From Bisporella sp. PMI_857 (taxonomy: Eukaryota > Ascomycota > Leotiomycetes > Helotiales > Helotiaceae): 64,000 nt of DNA. The position numbers were made by a program, and so were the translations under genes. The notes under the pieces are model-generated. The model had not been told where the DNA came from and did no database searches. It worked only from the letters and a program-made list of their open reading frames with translations. The first letter of the stretch is position 1, and each line of letters begins with the position of its first letter. The stretch is from positions 124,001-188,000 of the forward strand of contig JAJSPD010000054.1 of the NCBI GenBank assembly GCA_021307315.1, read 5' to 3'. This document shows positions 36,461 through 48,167 of this stretch, piece after piece.

Positions 36461-39400
36461 CTACTTGTAAGCTGCGCTGGTAAATGTCCTGCTCTGTATT
36501 AGAAATTGTTGTCCAGGGAAGGAGAGAATGCAGTATACCTCGTCGTCGGTGGGCATTTTACAATCCAAAATAAGTTCCCGCGCTATATCATGCTTGTTTG
36601 GGATAAAATACGGTGTTATTTGGCTCTTCATGATTGGCAGTATGACTTCCGCTAAAACCTCAAACTTCTTCCAATTGATTCGATCCCCTTTCGCCCCAAC
36701 AAAAGTCAAGTTTCCCTCTTCTGCTGACACTAGGTCACGTCGGTGAAGAGGTATGTATGGTATTCTTGGCAATGGTGAATTCTCCCAAGCTAAGCGATAA
36801 GCAAAATGGCTCTTCTGAGTGCCCATTAGAAGAACCAATCTTGCAAACCGCTTCTGTACGTCTGCATGGACTAATAGTCTGGTCTGGGCAAGGCGATGTA
36901 TGGCAGTACCATTGATTCCAGCGAGAACAGCTGCCAGTCCGTTATAGTTGTTCTGCTGCCGCAGCTTCAAGGCAATATTCATGAACTTCTCCATCATTTG
37001 GGCTCGGTGTTTCGCTTTATCTCGCATAAGGATCATGTTAGCAACCCATTTAGCAATATGATTGAAGTGATTGATCATCCGATTGACATTTGCCAAGCTC
37101 TTGCACTTTTCTTTCTGATCTATAGGCAAACTGACATGACGGACCAAGTCTCTGAGACGTATCGATGAAAACATGACCCAGTCAATTCTTGTCATCTCTT
37201 CGGCAAAATCATCATCTGATGTATCCATAAATATATGATAACGGATCTTAGTAAGGGGAAGGGCAGCTTTTGGAACCATTGTGGCTGCTTCCCGTTCGTA
37301 ATCTTCGACTGTATGGAATGACGGTGCTAAGGACCGACTGGGAGAGTAAGGACGTGCGGAAGATAGTGAATCAGTAGTTGATTCTTTTTGTTCAATCTTT
37401 TCACCTAGACTATCCTCGATTTGCAACTGGTGCATTTCGTCCACGAAGTCACGTGTGTTTGCTCGTCGTCTTGTAGGAGAACTTGGTGTGGATTCAGTTG
37501 AAGTTCTACTCTCCAGCTCAACGTCAGCGTCCGTTCTTGCCCACGCCGTGTCATCATCCTCCACAACACGGGATTGAAGTTGCAGTCGCATATCCTGGGC
37601 AGCAGCAGCAAAGACTGGATTGCCAGCTAACTGAGTGATGAACGTATCAAGATTTGAGCTCGTTGAATGACCGGCAAAATCTCCCGGATAACTTGATAGC
37701 CATTTCGCTATGACTGTTATAATTCGGAGCTGGTCGGCTGTTCGTGTGAGATAGTGTATGTTTTTATCATCTGCTATATGCTGCAATCGATCTAGGATAG
37801 CTTGAAAGAGCTCACCAGGAGCAGCAAACTTCCGGTACAGGCAAAGAAATATTTCGGCAAAGTTGTTGTCAGCTCTTGACATGTGTTGGTCCAGGAGCCG
37901 ATCTACAAGCTCCTCGAAGGTAACACCTGCCACCTTTGCCGGTTTGTCAAAGAAGCTGTCATCATTTCGTTGCAGAATTGGTATATCATCGGAATACCGG
38001 TACGAAGAATCTGCATCAGATTCTTCCATGTCCAGAAACGAATTATCTACGGCTTTCCCACTGGCTTGCGATGAAAATATAGGTGTCCGTGATTGCTTTG
38101 CAGGCGCTCGACTTGCTGGATCTGTAGTTTCCAAAGAGCTTTCATTCCGGAACACTGGGTGCGCTGACAACGGCGGTGCGTCATGTGGGTCGGGAAGTGT
38201 GAACTGATGGTGGAGGTTTGTACGTCCCGCGTTGCGTGACAGGGGCGGTTGACCCCGTGTTCCTGGAGTAATAGGAGATTGTGTGCCTCTGGTGACAGAG
38301 TACTCGGAGCTGGCGCGACCGTGTTTCGATTGCTGACTTATAGGCCTTGAGGCTCCTGATTCCGGTACCTTCTCTAAGTGCGTGGATGATATCGCTCGGC
38401 GACGAGGTCCAGCGGTGGCCTCGACAGCTTTAGCTGAGATATTGTTAGATCCACCGGACAGTATAATCCACTTGAAAGCTAGAAGTAGAAAGGAAATATT
38501 CCAGAAGAAAATGAATTATTGGCGTCACTATTGCTTCACTATCCCAGCTGAAACTCGCCCTATAATTGGGCTTGGCTGTGGACCCTTAATTTACCGGGCA
38601 TGCATGAACTGCCATGAACACATGAAAATGGAGAGGGTATTAGGCCGGTAAACAAACTCTAAGAAGAGTTGAAAGAAAGGCACTGACAATTTCTATTGGC
38701 CATAATGGCTCTCAATATGGAAGAGAGACATAGCCTTGCACTTTCGGGCACATTTGCAGCTGTTTTGAAGGCTTCCACGCATGATAAGCAAGCCGCTTCC
38801 ATGCTTTCCACATCAATCTGACGCGTATTCCGAGGGTTGTCGCACTTGCAAGAAACCAGAATAGTGGGTAAGGAGGAGTTTACCAGTGCATCTACATTAG
38901 GAAGTCAGCCTTAGAATCAGCAATACGGCTTAATTCAGCTCACTCAGAGTTTGCGGTAGCTCCGTTATGCTTTCTCTATTCATCACATCATACAACAATA
39001 ACGCCCCGTCCATGTGTGGTAGGATTTGTCCATTGATTTGTTTTGGCCAGTGGATTGTGCGGTTCGGAGCCATATCGAATGACTCCAGGTCTAATTCGAT
39101 CAAACTGACAGTATAGAGAACATTATCTACAGACATCTGCAGGCTCGATGCGCTTGACGTTGGTAATTCACGTAAACCAAGTGCCCGTTGTATAAGTGTG
39201 CTCTTTCCGACACCTGCACTGCCTATGATAGCAATGTTGATATCTGCCATTCCGCTCCTCGATTGTGGCTAGAGAACATGTTAGTGCATCCGGTGCAGTG
39301 CAAAAAGAGCCAAACACCTACAGGCAGGTTCACTGAATTACTCGTAGCGTTCTTCTTGTCTGACCGAGGCGGAGATAGTTTTGGCAACGTGCCATCGCGT

Positions 39401-40056
39401 GAATTGTCCGTATTATATGCGGCAACCCTTAGCTCTCGTGCAAGGGATACTGATTGAGGGGTTTGGTAGTTCCTGAAGAAAGGGTCATCTTTTATGGATG
39501 ACACAGAATCTCTAAAGTTAAAGGTATTGAATTCGTCCTCAATTGTCGTGAGCTTTGGCAGCTCTTTGCTCAATGGCACAAGAGGAGCGGAAGAAGTCCG
39601 GCTGCTTAAACTCGGCCTGCTCGAGCTTCGTGGGCTCGAAGGCGAGGTTTTAGAGCCTTGCTCTCTGTGGTGTTTGTCCCGCGATGAACTGGACCGACGG
39701 CGCTTGGATTGCGCGTATGAAGGAAGCAGGCTGACTTCGTCCATGGCTACTAAAGGACTAGGCTGTCCTTTTCTGGACAACAGAATCAGTCGATGTGTAG
39801 CCAGTCGGAATTCTCAGTCGTCGGGATTTCGCAGATCTGGGCATATGTGCTGTACCATTCTGTGCAACAAATGGGAGCACTACATGTTAGTTATTCCAGA
39901 AAAATAATTGCTGGTGCCCATACTTTTGATCGGGGCTCAGTATTGTCTGCTTCCGTGTTTATGAGGTGCGTGGGTGACAACGGCGGAACCCCACTTCCGT
40001 GATTTCCACGTGAAGACCCAATTGGTCGGGAGGTGGTTTTGCTGACTTCCAAACGT
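36461..40056 (-). CDS. Ras-like GTPase domain fused to a RasGEF (CDC25 homology) domain
   Basis: Exons read from the 3' side are 36461-38478, 38688-38891, 38944-39268, 39322-39762 and probably 39924-40056. The 5' end is unresolved. After a Ser/Arg-rich N-terminus comes a small-GTPase-like domain: P-loop IIGSAGVGKSTLI, then DGALLLYDV, and LVSCKCDNP in the NKxD position. The DxxG switch is not recognisable. A long disordered linker leads to a RasGEF_N region (GVTFEELVDRLLDQHMSRAD) and a catalytic domain (FAEEMTRIDWVMFSSIRLRD through INWKKFEVLAEVI). The catalytic half should promote GDP release from a Ras protein. The GTPase half has lost canonical residues and may be a pseudo-GTPase. Every listed junction restores frame. 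A 45-nt in-frame stretch at 36494-36538 has GTATAC and CTAATACAG ends and may be a further intron near the C-terminus. Confidence 0.8.
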
Positions 40057-42300
40057 CTAGAAAAGAGCGTCACACTTATAAGGAGGTAGACTGTTACAAG
40101 TCAGTATTTCTTGCATGCCTCAGAGCCGGATATTTTCCTTCAAGACGTTGTCACCGTTTGCTGCTGCTGGTGACATGAGCCATGTCCCCCACACAAAAAA
40201 ATGTTAAAATGGCTTTCTGAGCAAATCTATATTTCTAACTCAGTAAGCGACCTAGACATTCATGTTTGATTTTGAACTATCAGGAGAACGAATTTTAAGC
40301 TTCTTGCTTTAGCAAAACACCTAGCATCGAGACTATACGGCGCTCAGACGGGGCCATAGCACTTCTTCACATAATCACATCTATTGACTAGAATACAATT
40401 TTAATATCACCTCATACATGGATTCTAATGGCTACTATGGAAGTCGAGTAATCGCCACTAGTTAATGGCTATCTTTGACGGTGGTGATTTTTATAGCTAG
40501 TAACACTCACGATTCATAGAGCCAAGCAACCAAAAGTCAATATGACGAGCCAGTGTCAACATCCATTGAGATCGTCAAGTTCGCGTCATTTGTAGAGGGC
40601 TTCCTATATTCCAATCACTCTGTCATTAGACATTTGGTTTCCAAGATCGTAGAAGACACTGCGTAAACACGACTGGATTCGCTTTCCACTTACCAGAAGT
40701 AAGTTTATACACATATAGTGATAGAGAAGGAGAAGGAATCGTGCCACATTTACACAGGCATATTCGAGACCTGGATAACATAGATAACTATTGCGATCGC
40801 AATATAATACTCAATGTATTCACAATGGCCTAAGAACCAATATCCAGAGCATCTGATCCTATTGATCAACATTTGGATTTCTGCGCTCTTATCGCTGCTT
40901 CATCCGTTCGTAAGGAGTTGAAGGACATATTGTTGCCCTTCTGAAGCACGTTGAGAGCCTCATGAGGTAAAGAATACTCCTGTAGGAATGGAAGGGGGCC
41001 CTCGTGAGAATACCACTGAATACATTTGTCGTTGCACGCAGCTAGTTGTAAATTGAACGTTTCGAAGCGCGATCGGTGAGGCGGAGCGGAGCAGCTCGCA
41101 GAAGGATTATCAAAAATAAGAACGAATCGCATATACATACTCATGCAGGATTCCATGTGGCAATTCAAGAATAGGGCCAGGGTTTTGAGTTCTACCATAC
41201 GACACCTACCATAGATCTAGTAAAGCTGAACTCCAATCGCCTGTTCCCGAGATCCCACCGACGTCAACATACGATCCTGTACTTGCAAACGGTGAGAGTA
41301 TGTCGGTACTCAGTGTGGTACATGGTGCCACAGCATTCGTGCATTAGATCATGTTTCAAGTATCTTTGCCGGCAGTCTTGTGCATCGAAGGTCTGCAACA
41401 AACAGCAGCATAAATTCTTCCAATCTTATCCAAGCCAACACATGAGCAACGCTCAACATCTGGTTGCTATTAGCAGTTAGGGTGCAGTTACTAATACTGC
41501 ACGATATGGAGATGAGTCGTCAGCTCATATCGCATGGGGAAATTTGCGAACGGCTTCTGTGAGACAGTGTCGTGATCTGCACTTCCGGACTTTTTCTGGA
41601 TGAGAGCCGAGACTTTCTTCGCTATGTTATGGAGCCTTAGCCGAATGCCGGAGGTTGCCAATACTTTGGACGTGCTATGCCTGAACGCGGGGTCAATCTA
41701 GGGGGGAACCATTTTCTTTTTTACCTAACCTGCATGGTGGGCACATCCACATCCCCAAACCCGTATTGAGAGACAGCAGGTTTTTGAGTCCAGAGTCTTC
41801 TGACCTATCCATCGCCGTCCTTGGCAGGCTCTGTTGGCTGACAGACTACTGACACCATGGCACTTTTAGTTGGTGAATACTTTGACATTAGGAGACTAGG
41901 TAGCTCTCTAGTTCCCGCGAAGGGATATGAAGCATGGGGACGTCTATCATCTCTTCCTTCAGTCATTTCTGGTCTCGTGCCACGCCGGGCAAAGAGCCGC
42001 CAATAATGCATCTCGCTTCTGTGGCGCTTCTTCAATCCCGTTTCGTTTAAATACTTCAAGTACCGTACAACCACATTCATTTTTGTTTGCGCGCTTCGCT
42101 GTCGTACATGCTTTGCTTTGCTTCATAGATTATCCTGCTCAAATTTTGTGCGCGATCTTCACTCAGTATTGTGTAATATGTGATATGTATCACTGAAATT
42201 CCTCGCCACGCTCTGTTTTGTCTCGGTCTATTAGTCCATACCGCACTGTACATACCTGGCATATTGTTCATATACTGGTTTAATCGCATTTTTGTTAATA
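40057..42300. other. Intergenic region of about 2.2 kb
   Basis: No supported gene. The right end should carry the promoter of the gene at 42301, and the left end the promoter or first exon of the GTPase-RasGEF gene. The longest open frame (40866-41198, minus) has no recognisable content. Confidence 0.45.
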
Positions 42301-43281
42301 ATGGCTACGGTCTCGGTGGTTGCTCCACAGGCCAAGCAGATGGTAATTATTCCTTGGCCGAGTTTGATATCCCATTCTGACATTATGTAGGTCAAGCCTT
42401 CGCGCTCAATGACACATCCCCTCCATGACCCTAAGACCAAAGGGTCCAGAGGCCGAGTGAAAAAAGGCGAGCCGTTTGATCCTGAGGAATTGAGTCGGCG
42501 TCTCACAGCCCATTTGATCGAGCAAAAAGCAAAGTCGGAAAGACGACGGGCGGCACGGGCAGCCAAGGAGGGTGCAGCTCAACAGAATCAAGTGTACCAC
42601 CATGTGCCGACTGTCGCTGCGGCAGCTTTTGAGAGAACCACAACACCAGATGTGCTGCGACAAGTACACAAGTTGTCGCAACCAGCTATAAGGCAGCATC
42701 TGGAGGTGCTCAGTCTGGATGATCCAAATAATCACACGCTCACCGCTCTGCAGCAAAAAAAGGCCTTAGACCAGGCAATGATTGATAGGGAAAGGCTAAG
42801 AAATCGGAACCAATTTCAGTGGACGCATGGGATGGAAGAAGCAGCGGAAGCGGACTTAGAAAGGGACGTATTTAAGCCGCCAACTCGCACCTTTGCAGAG
42901 TTTGCATATTTGAGATCTCGGCATGAAGGAACTAGTACCCAACGACCATTAAGTACTGGTGATGTATTTTCAGAGGATGAGGAGAGGCGCATAGCGCCTC
43001 TAGCGGCTAAAGTGAAGCCAAAGCTAAAATATGACGGGAGAAATGATTGGGCACAGGAAGACGAAAATGATAAGCGAACGCTAAAGGAGAAAGCAAGCCC
43101 GTTCATAGTGAAGAAAGACTCGATCTGGGGATTGAAAGGCAAAAAGGAAAAGCCTAGTATTCCAGATAAGGATGAAGCAGTGGTTGGTATTGGTGACCTT
43201 GTTTCACCCCCCAAGCCTGGCCATAAGACTAGGAAAAACAGCTTTCTGGCCCGCTTCACTATGAAGCGTCAACCTAGCTGA
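42301..43281 (+). CDS. Conserved-looking basic protein of unknown function
   Basis: Two exons, 42301-42342 and 42391-43281, give 310 residues. The 14-codon first exon (MATVSVVAPQAKQM) joins through a 48-nt intron to VKPSRSMTHPLHDPKTKG in frame; starting at the internal ATG 42409 is the alternative. The protein is highly charged and mostly helical, with a segment rich in Arg and Ala (EQKAKSERRRAARAAKE) and a Lys-rich C-terminal third ending FLARFTMKRQPS. No signal peptide, membrane segment or domain is visible. The composition suggests a nuclear or nucleic-acid-associated protein, but that is inference only. It is convergent with the HIT-finger gene. Confidence 0.65.
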
Positions 43282-43583
43282 CAGGGCCAACATATGTCTC
43301 CTCCCATAACATCATAGACGGTATCCTTAATATTATCCTTAATAACAATTGATCCTTTTTCCTCTTATATCGTATGCGTCGCAGGTCTTGTGCTGACCTC
43401 GGCACACTGGAAACTGACGAAATTTGCCATTCTTTTTATTTGTCAGCAATAACTTCAATGTAGGGGATGCAAATAACTAACCATGTACGTTGTGCGGTCT
43501 TGCACCCAGTTTATGCTTTCATGTGGCGGCCAAGTTAGTCCCTGGCTGTGTCTAAAGTCATTTCTCATGAATTCGTGACAGTA

Positions 43584-44413
43584 TCATGACTCTGCCTCTA
43601 GCAGCTGGGAGATGAGTTTTGCATCTTCCTCCCTCCGTTCCCTTTCTAGTGCCTCTGCTGCATCAACCTCGTTATCTCCTTGTAAAATCTGCAAGATGAG
43701 TTCTCCGTATTGTCTGATCCCTTCGCCATCCTTACCGTAAACGCGCCGTGCATTCTTGAGTGCCTGGACACCACTCTGCTCGCCTCGAGCATTGCTCCAT
43801 GGAGGATTTCTTCCAGTGATGCCTTGCTCGCTACTCTCCTTTCGACTTTCTCTGATAAGTTGTAGTTGGGCCTCATTTTCCTCATCTGTCTCTGGCTGGA
43901 GCGTGGCAGAGTGTATTTCAAGGAGTTGAGCAGGTAGGCGGGGATATTGCGAGAAAAGTTTCTCCAAGAGATTCACTGAGTCGTCCAAAGCGGCAAACGG
44001 ATTCTTTAAGCTACCAATTGTGCCAGGCCGATAAGCTACAGCTAATTTAGGTGGTTCTGTCATCTTGAGCGTGGGTTTGTGCTCCTCAGCAGGATGTGTA
44101 GTTTTGTGGATTGTATGGCAGGCAACGGAGCAGCTTCTACATGTAAGCTACTCATCGGTCGATCGCCAGGGAGAAAGACTTACTAGGGTAGATAGCAACG
44201 ACTGCACTTGTATTTACTCTCCTTTGCGCTGCAAACACCACAAAGCGCGACCTTGGGGACTGCGACTTTGGGCTCTTCTGATTCAGAGGTTTGTTCTTGG
44301 ACAGTCAACCGTAGCTGACGGGCGAGCACCATCGCGTCTGAAGATTCATCTGGCACAGTGCGTACAACAGTGGTTGGCTCGGCTAGAGCCTTTTCTGGTT
44401 CCTCGATTGACAT
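43584..44413 (-). CDS. HIT-type zinc finger protein (Hit1/ZNHIT3-like)
   Basis: Two exons, 44184-44413 and 43584-44133, give 259 residues. The zf-HIT module spans the junction: Cys58, Cys61, Cys70, Cys73, Cys78, Cys82, His86 and a final ligand position His90 where Cys is usual. The splice acceptor AAG at 44134-44136 is required, because the TAG three bases earlier would create a stop. The remainder (NPFAALDDSVNLLEKLFSQY and a Glu-rich helical C-terminus) resembles the Hit1/ZNHIT3 group, which helps assemble box C/D snoRNPs. Assignment to that exact member is inference. The start ATG at 44413 is the first in frame. Confidence 0.85.
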
Positions 44414-45063
44414 ATTGTTGGAAAGTATGAAGGTAATATAGTGTTTGGATCAAGAATTGATTGTAGATATTTTTGGTAATTGAAATTAACTCGGTTCATT
44501 TGGCTTGGTGCTGGGTGAGAGATCATAGGTTGGGCAAGTCGGACCTTACGCGAATGGTAAACGCAATTCAACAAATCCAAGATGATGAATATCATAGGAA
44601 AAAAGTTGCAAACATGGCTTGTCAGATCTCAATTGTTTAAGGCTTCTTCTTCGTAGGAAAATCACCTAGACGAGCGTATACCACGCAGAGAATTGATTTG
44701 TAATCTGCAAGTTTTCAGGAGTTTAGAAAAAGGAAATTCCGTTATGACATTCTATATAACTATATATCTGCTCTTCAAATCCCCCTTCTGCGTCTCCAGG
44801 ATGTCATTGGCCAATGCAATTTCATTGTTACCTTGCCACTTGTTATGACATCTGTCAGCTCAATCTGCAAGGCTGAAGATTTGACATTGAAGTGGAGCCT
44901 CAGGTTGCAAACCCTACACTGCTTGTCAAGCTTTTGCTCAAATCTTGCAGGGATCCGCGGAGCCGTCAAATTGGCGTCATTGGGTTTGTCAGATAAAATA
45001 TATCGGAGTCATTGCAATTGCCTCCTTACAACAATCAATCTCACCCGTCTTTGAAATCCCGCA
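44414..45063. promoter_or_regulatory. Shared upstream region of the HIT-finger gene and NFU1
   Basis: These 650 bases separate two divergent start codons. A/T-rich patches such as TATATAACTATATATC near 44752-44768 occur. No named element could be assigned. Confidence 0.4.
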
Positions 45064-46076
45064 ATGGCGTCTAAACGGATAAGCCAAAGCAGTATATCCC
45101 GCCTCACTCGGCGGCGCCCAGCAGCATCAATAATCGCTCACCATCCATCCGCTGCAAGATGTGTGCACCAGAGCACACGAATGCCGGCCATGGCCGCTTC
45201 GAATTCGAGATTAAGACCAACATTACAACCTCTACATCAACCAGTTAGCTTGCTCAAACCAGCAGCAGCGATCGGTGGTAGTCGCACGATATTCATACAG
45301 ACCGAGAATACGCCAAATCCAGACGCTCTCAAATTCCTCCCAAACCATCCTATATTACCACCAGGATTATCATCTCCATTTCTCGAATATCTCAATCCCC
45401 GATCAACGATTACGCCCCCTCATCCATCGCCACTTGCTGCATCATTAATGAACATTGATGGCATTACCTCAGTATTCTATGGAGCAGATTTCATCACGGT
45501 CACAAAGGCAGCAGACGCCAACTGGGCACATGTCAAGCCGGAGGTTTTCAGTCTGATTACAGAAGCTGTCACATCTGGGGCGCCAATTGTGAACATAACA
45601 GAAAATATATCTGGGCATGGTGGCCAAGAGGGGCTTGAGGAAGATAGCCTGAGTTATAATGAGAACGATAGTGAGGTAGTTGGCATGATCAAAGAGCTAT
45701 TGGAAACCCGGATACGGCCGGCGATACAGGAAGATGGTGGAGATATTGAGTTTCGAGGCTTTGAGGATGGAAATGTTATGCTGAAGCTTCGTGGAGCCTG
45801 CCGAACCTGCGACTCAAGTACGGTGACGCTGAAGAATGGCATTGAGGGAATGCTGATGCACTATGTAAGCGGGCGACCATCCGTTGCACTAGAAACAAAC
45901 GCTAATATTACGAACAGATTGAGGAGGTAAAGGGAGTCGTACAAGTGCTCGACCAAGAAGAGGAAATCGCTCTGGCTGAATTCTCCAAATTTGAAGAGAA
46001 GCTGAAGAAACAAAAAGGGCCTGATGCAATCGCATCGACGGTTGGAAAGGGTTCTCTGGATACTGTACCCGGCTAA
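45064..46076 (+). CDS. NFU1: NifU-like iron-sulfur cluster protein, mitochondrial
   Basis: Two exons, 45064-45864 and 45918-46076, give 319 residues. The first 70 residues are Arg/Ser-rich and fit a mitochondrial presequence. The Nfu N-terminal domain starts at RTIFIQTENTPNPDALKFLP. The NifU-like domain (IRPAIQEDGGDIEFRGFEDG) carries the cluster-binding CxxC as Cys246 and Cys249 in RGACRTC, followed by DSSTVTLKNGIEGMLMHY. Nfu1 delivers 4Fe-4S clusters to lipoate synthase and respiratory complexes. The 53-nt intron is in phase 0; reading through it gives a false shorter C-terminus. Exon 2 completes the domain (IEEVKGVVQVLDQEEE) and ends TVPG. Confidence 0.95.
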
Positions 46077-46610
46077 TAAGAGGGTTCTGTGTGGTTGCAC
46101 AAAACACAGGGGAAACACTTGCGCAACTTTTCAATCATAATAAACTAACTCCGACTTCCGACCTACCCCGTGTGTTTCACAGCACTTTAGACTTTCCAGA
46201 TGAAGTTCCTCATGCGTCGAATCTCTTTCCCAACCCCCCCTTCTCTTGAGCTGACAGCACCTTTTCTAAGCTCTGTTTATCTTTTGGTCCGTTATTGGCT
46301 CAAGCAGCCTCCTCCCAATTTTGACTGAAGATCACGAGAAACGCACGTTTTAGCGAATCAAGGAGCATGGACCCAAACTAAATCTGCAGGATCCGAAGGG
46401 AAATATATCCGTTCATGTCTGTGCCGTGATCCTTGTGAAATCTGAGAGTTTTGTGGTGTTCCGATCGGGAAAAGAGCGACACGAGTGATGGCGAAGACAC
46501 GATGGCCGTTCCTAACCATGCTGTGGCGGGCAAAGAGTTTCTACTGTACTGGGAACGGCGTGACGGATTGGATGGTTTACCTCAATTTCTATCTTGGCTT
46601 TCTTATCCAA

Positions 46611-46704
46611 ATATATATATATATATATGTTCTCACCAACTAAACGTGCTGCTAGTCAACGGGCAAAAGCGAAGAGCGTGTGTGTGTGTGTGTGTGTGTG
46701 TGTG
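46611..46704. repeat. AT and TG dinucleotide microsatellites
   Basis: An AT run at 46611-46629 and a TG run at 46678-46704, about 50 bases apart. Both are perfect over most of their length. Confidence 0.88.
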
Positions 46705-47315
46705 CCCAGGAATGCGACAAGTGGTTCCCCTCTTTTAAGCTTCCGAAACCTGGGGTAAAATCTGAGTAGTGACCGGCGCGATCGTCTTATTTTTAGTTGA
46801 ACATTCGATGGGGGGGGCTGGTTAAGTAAGAGTTTTTTTTTCGAAACAGGCGAAAGCCACAGTGGCATACGACACCACTTCTGCATTCCTCTTCCAACTA
46901 TGATTTTCATCGCATATGTTTTTGAAGCAGGTGGCGATGGTGGTTGATGAAGAAGAGGAGGAGGAGGATGAGAAAGAAATGGTGTCAACAGCGCCTCAAC
47001 GGTTTTGATGGCGTTGAAAGGGGGTTCTTTGCCTGGGGATATGCACAACAACGCAGGAAGCAAAACATACCGTAGTGTTGAGGTTTCAATCCTCCGTAGT
47101 ATGGGACACACCCATGCAACAGTGCAACTGGCTATTGAGTACAGTATTTAGCATGTGGTTTTGTCGCTGAAATGGTTCTAGCCTTTGCCACGCTGAACAG
47201 AGAGCTCGCCTGACTTTCCCTCAGTCGCTTTCTCCCTAATTCCCTTTTTTCTTAAGACGAATCCGCATTCTCCTAGTACTGTCCCTCACCTCTCTCTGGG
47301 GGAGTCTTGCCACCC

Positions 47316-47333
47316 AAAAAAAAAAAAAAAAAA
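47316..47333. repeat. Poly-A homopolymer
   Basis: Eighteen consecutive A residues on the plus strand. It is internal to an intergenic region with no adjacent gene end that I can see, so I do not read it as a processed transcript insertion. Confidence 0.8.
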
Positions 47334-47628
47334 GGTGATCAAGAGGAGGTGGCAAGGCTATTCCGAGGTAGATTCCATCGAGTTCTTCCTTTGGGATTTT
47401 TTTTCACCATCACTAGGGAAGTGCTCTTGATTGACTGGTGATGGGGCTACTTCTTCTCTACAGCATGCCCCGCGCATGATATATACAAGCACGACGACTA
47501 TATGGGAGGAGGCCGCGGGCCAGATCATATGCATCCGATAGATCAAAATGCAACTTGACTTGAATTCATATAACCTTGCAGTGTGTCTGTCTGTACCGTG
47601 CTAGGGTTATGATGGGTGTTTTCTATCT

Positions 47629-47665
47629 TTCTCTCTTTGCTCTCTCTCGCTCTCTCTCTCTCTCT
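47629..47665. repeat. CT-rich microsatellite
   Basis: An imperfect TCTC run with CGC and TTTGC interruptions, in a strongly pyrimidine-rich plus strand. Confidence 0.8.
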
Positions 47666-48129
47666 GTCACCTCTCTCATGCTTCAAGCTTCTTTAGTAAT
47701 TTAAATACCCCACCCAGTCTTGGTTGTCATTTCATGCAGATCGCGAATCCAGGATGTAAAGGAAGAATACACCCTATAGTATAGTACAATACAGCACTGT
47801 ATTATCCCCTTCCCCCTTCCCCCCTCCCCTCTCACTCCCCTCCCTTCATCTGCTTCTGGAGACCCTCCTTTTTCCAAGCCACTAAATTCTTTTCTTACCA
47901 ATCCCATTACGCCTGAAGGATGCAGTATTACTGGGGGGTCGGCCCCTCCTATGGACATCCACGGCCAGGCCTTGTTCGCATTCGCCTTTAGCGTGCTTGG
48001 AACTCCACATTTAACACCCTGCAGGCGCTGTTAGCTCTGCGTGCATGGGCCTGCACTTTAGTCTACTTACTCCCTAAGGTTAAGCCAACGGGACAGCACT
48101 GGGGCAGCCAGACAGACACAGGGAGGCGT

Positions 48130-48130
48130 T

Positions 48131-48167
<37 letters not shown>
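48130..48167. repeat. Compound TG/AG microsatellite
   Basis: A TG run at 48130-48149 passes directly into an AG run at 48149-48167. Compound dinucleotide repeats like this are common and highly variable between strains. Confidence 0.88.

Noticed and set aside
40866..41198. 110-codon minus-strand open frame
   Set aside because: No domain, no flanking exons found; kept as intergenic.
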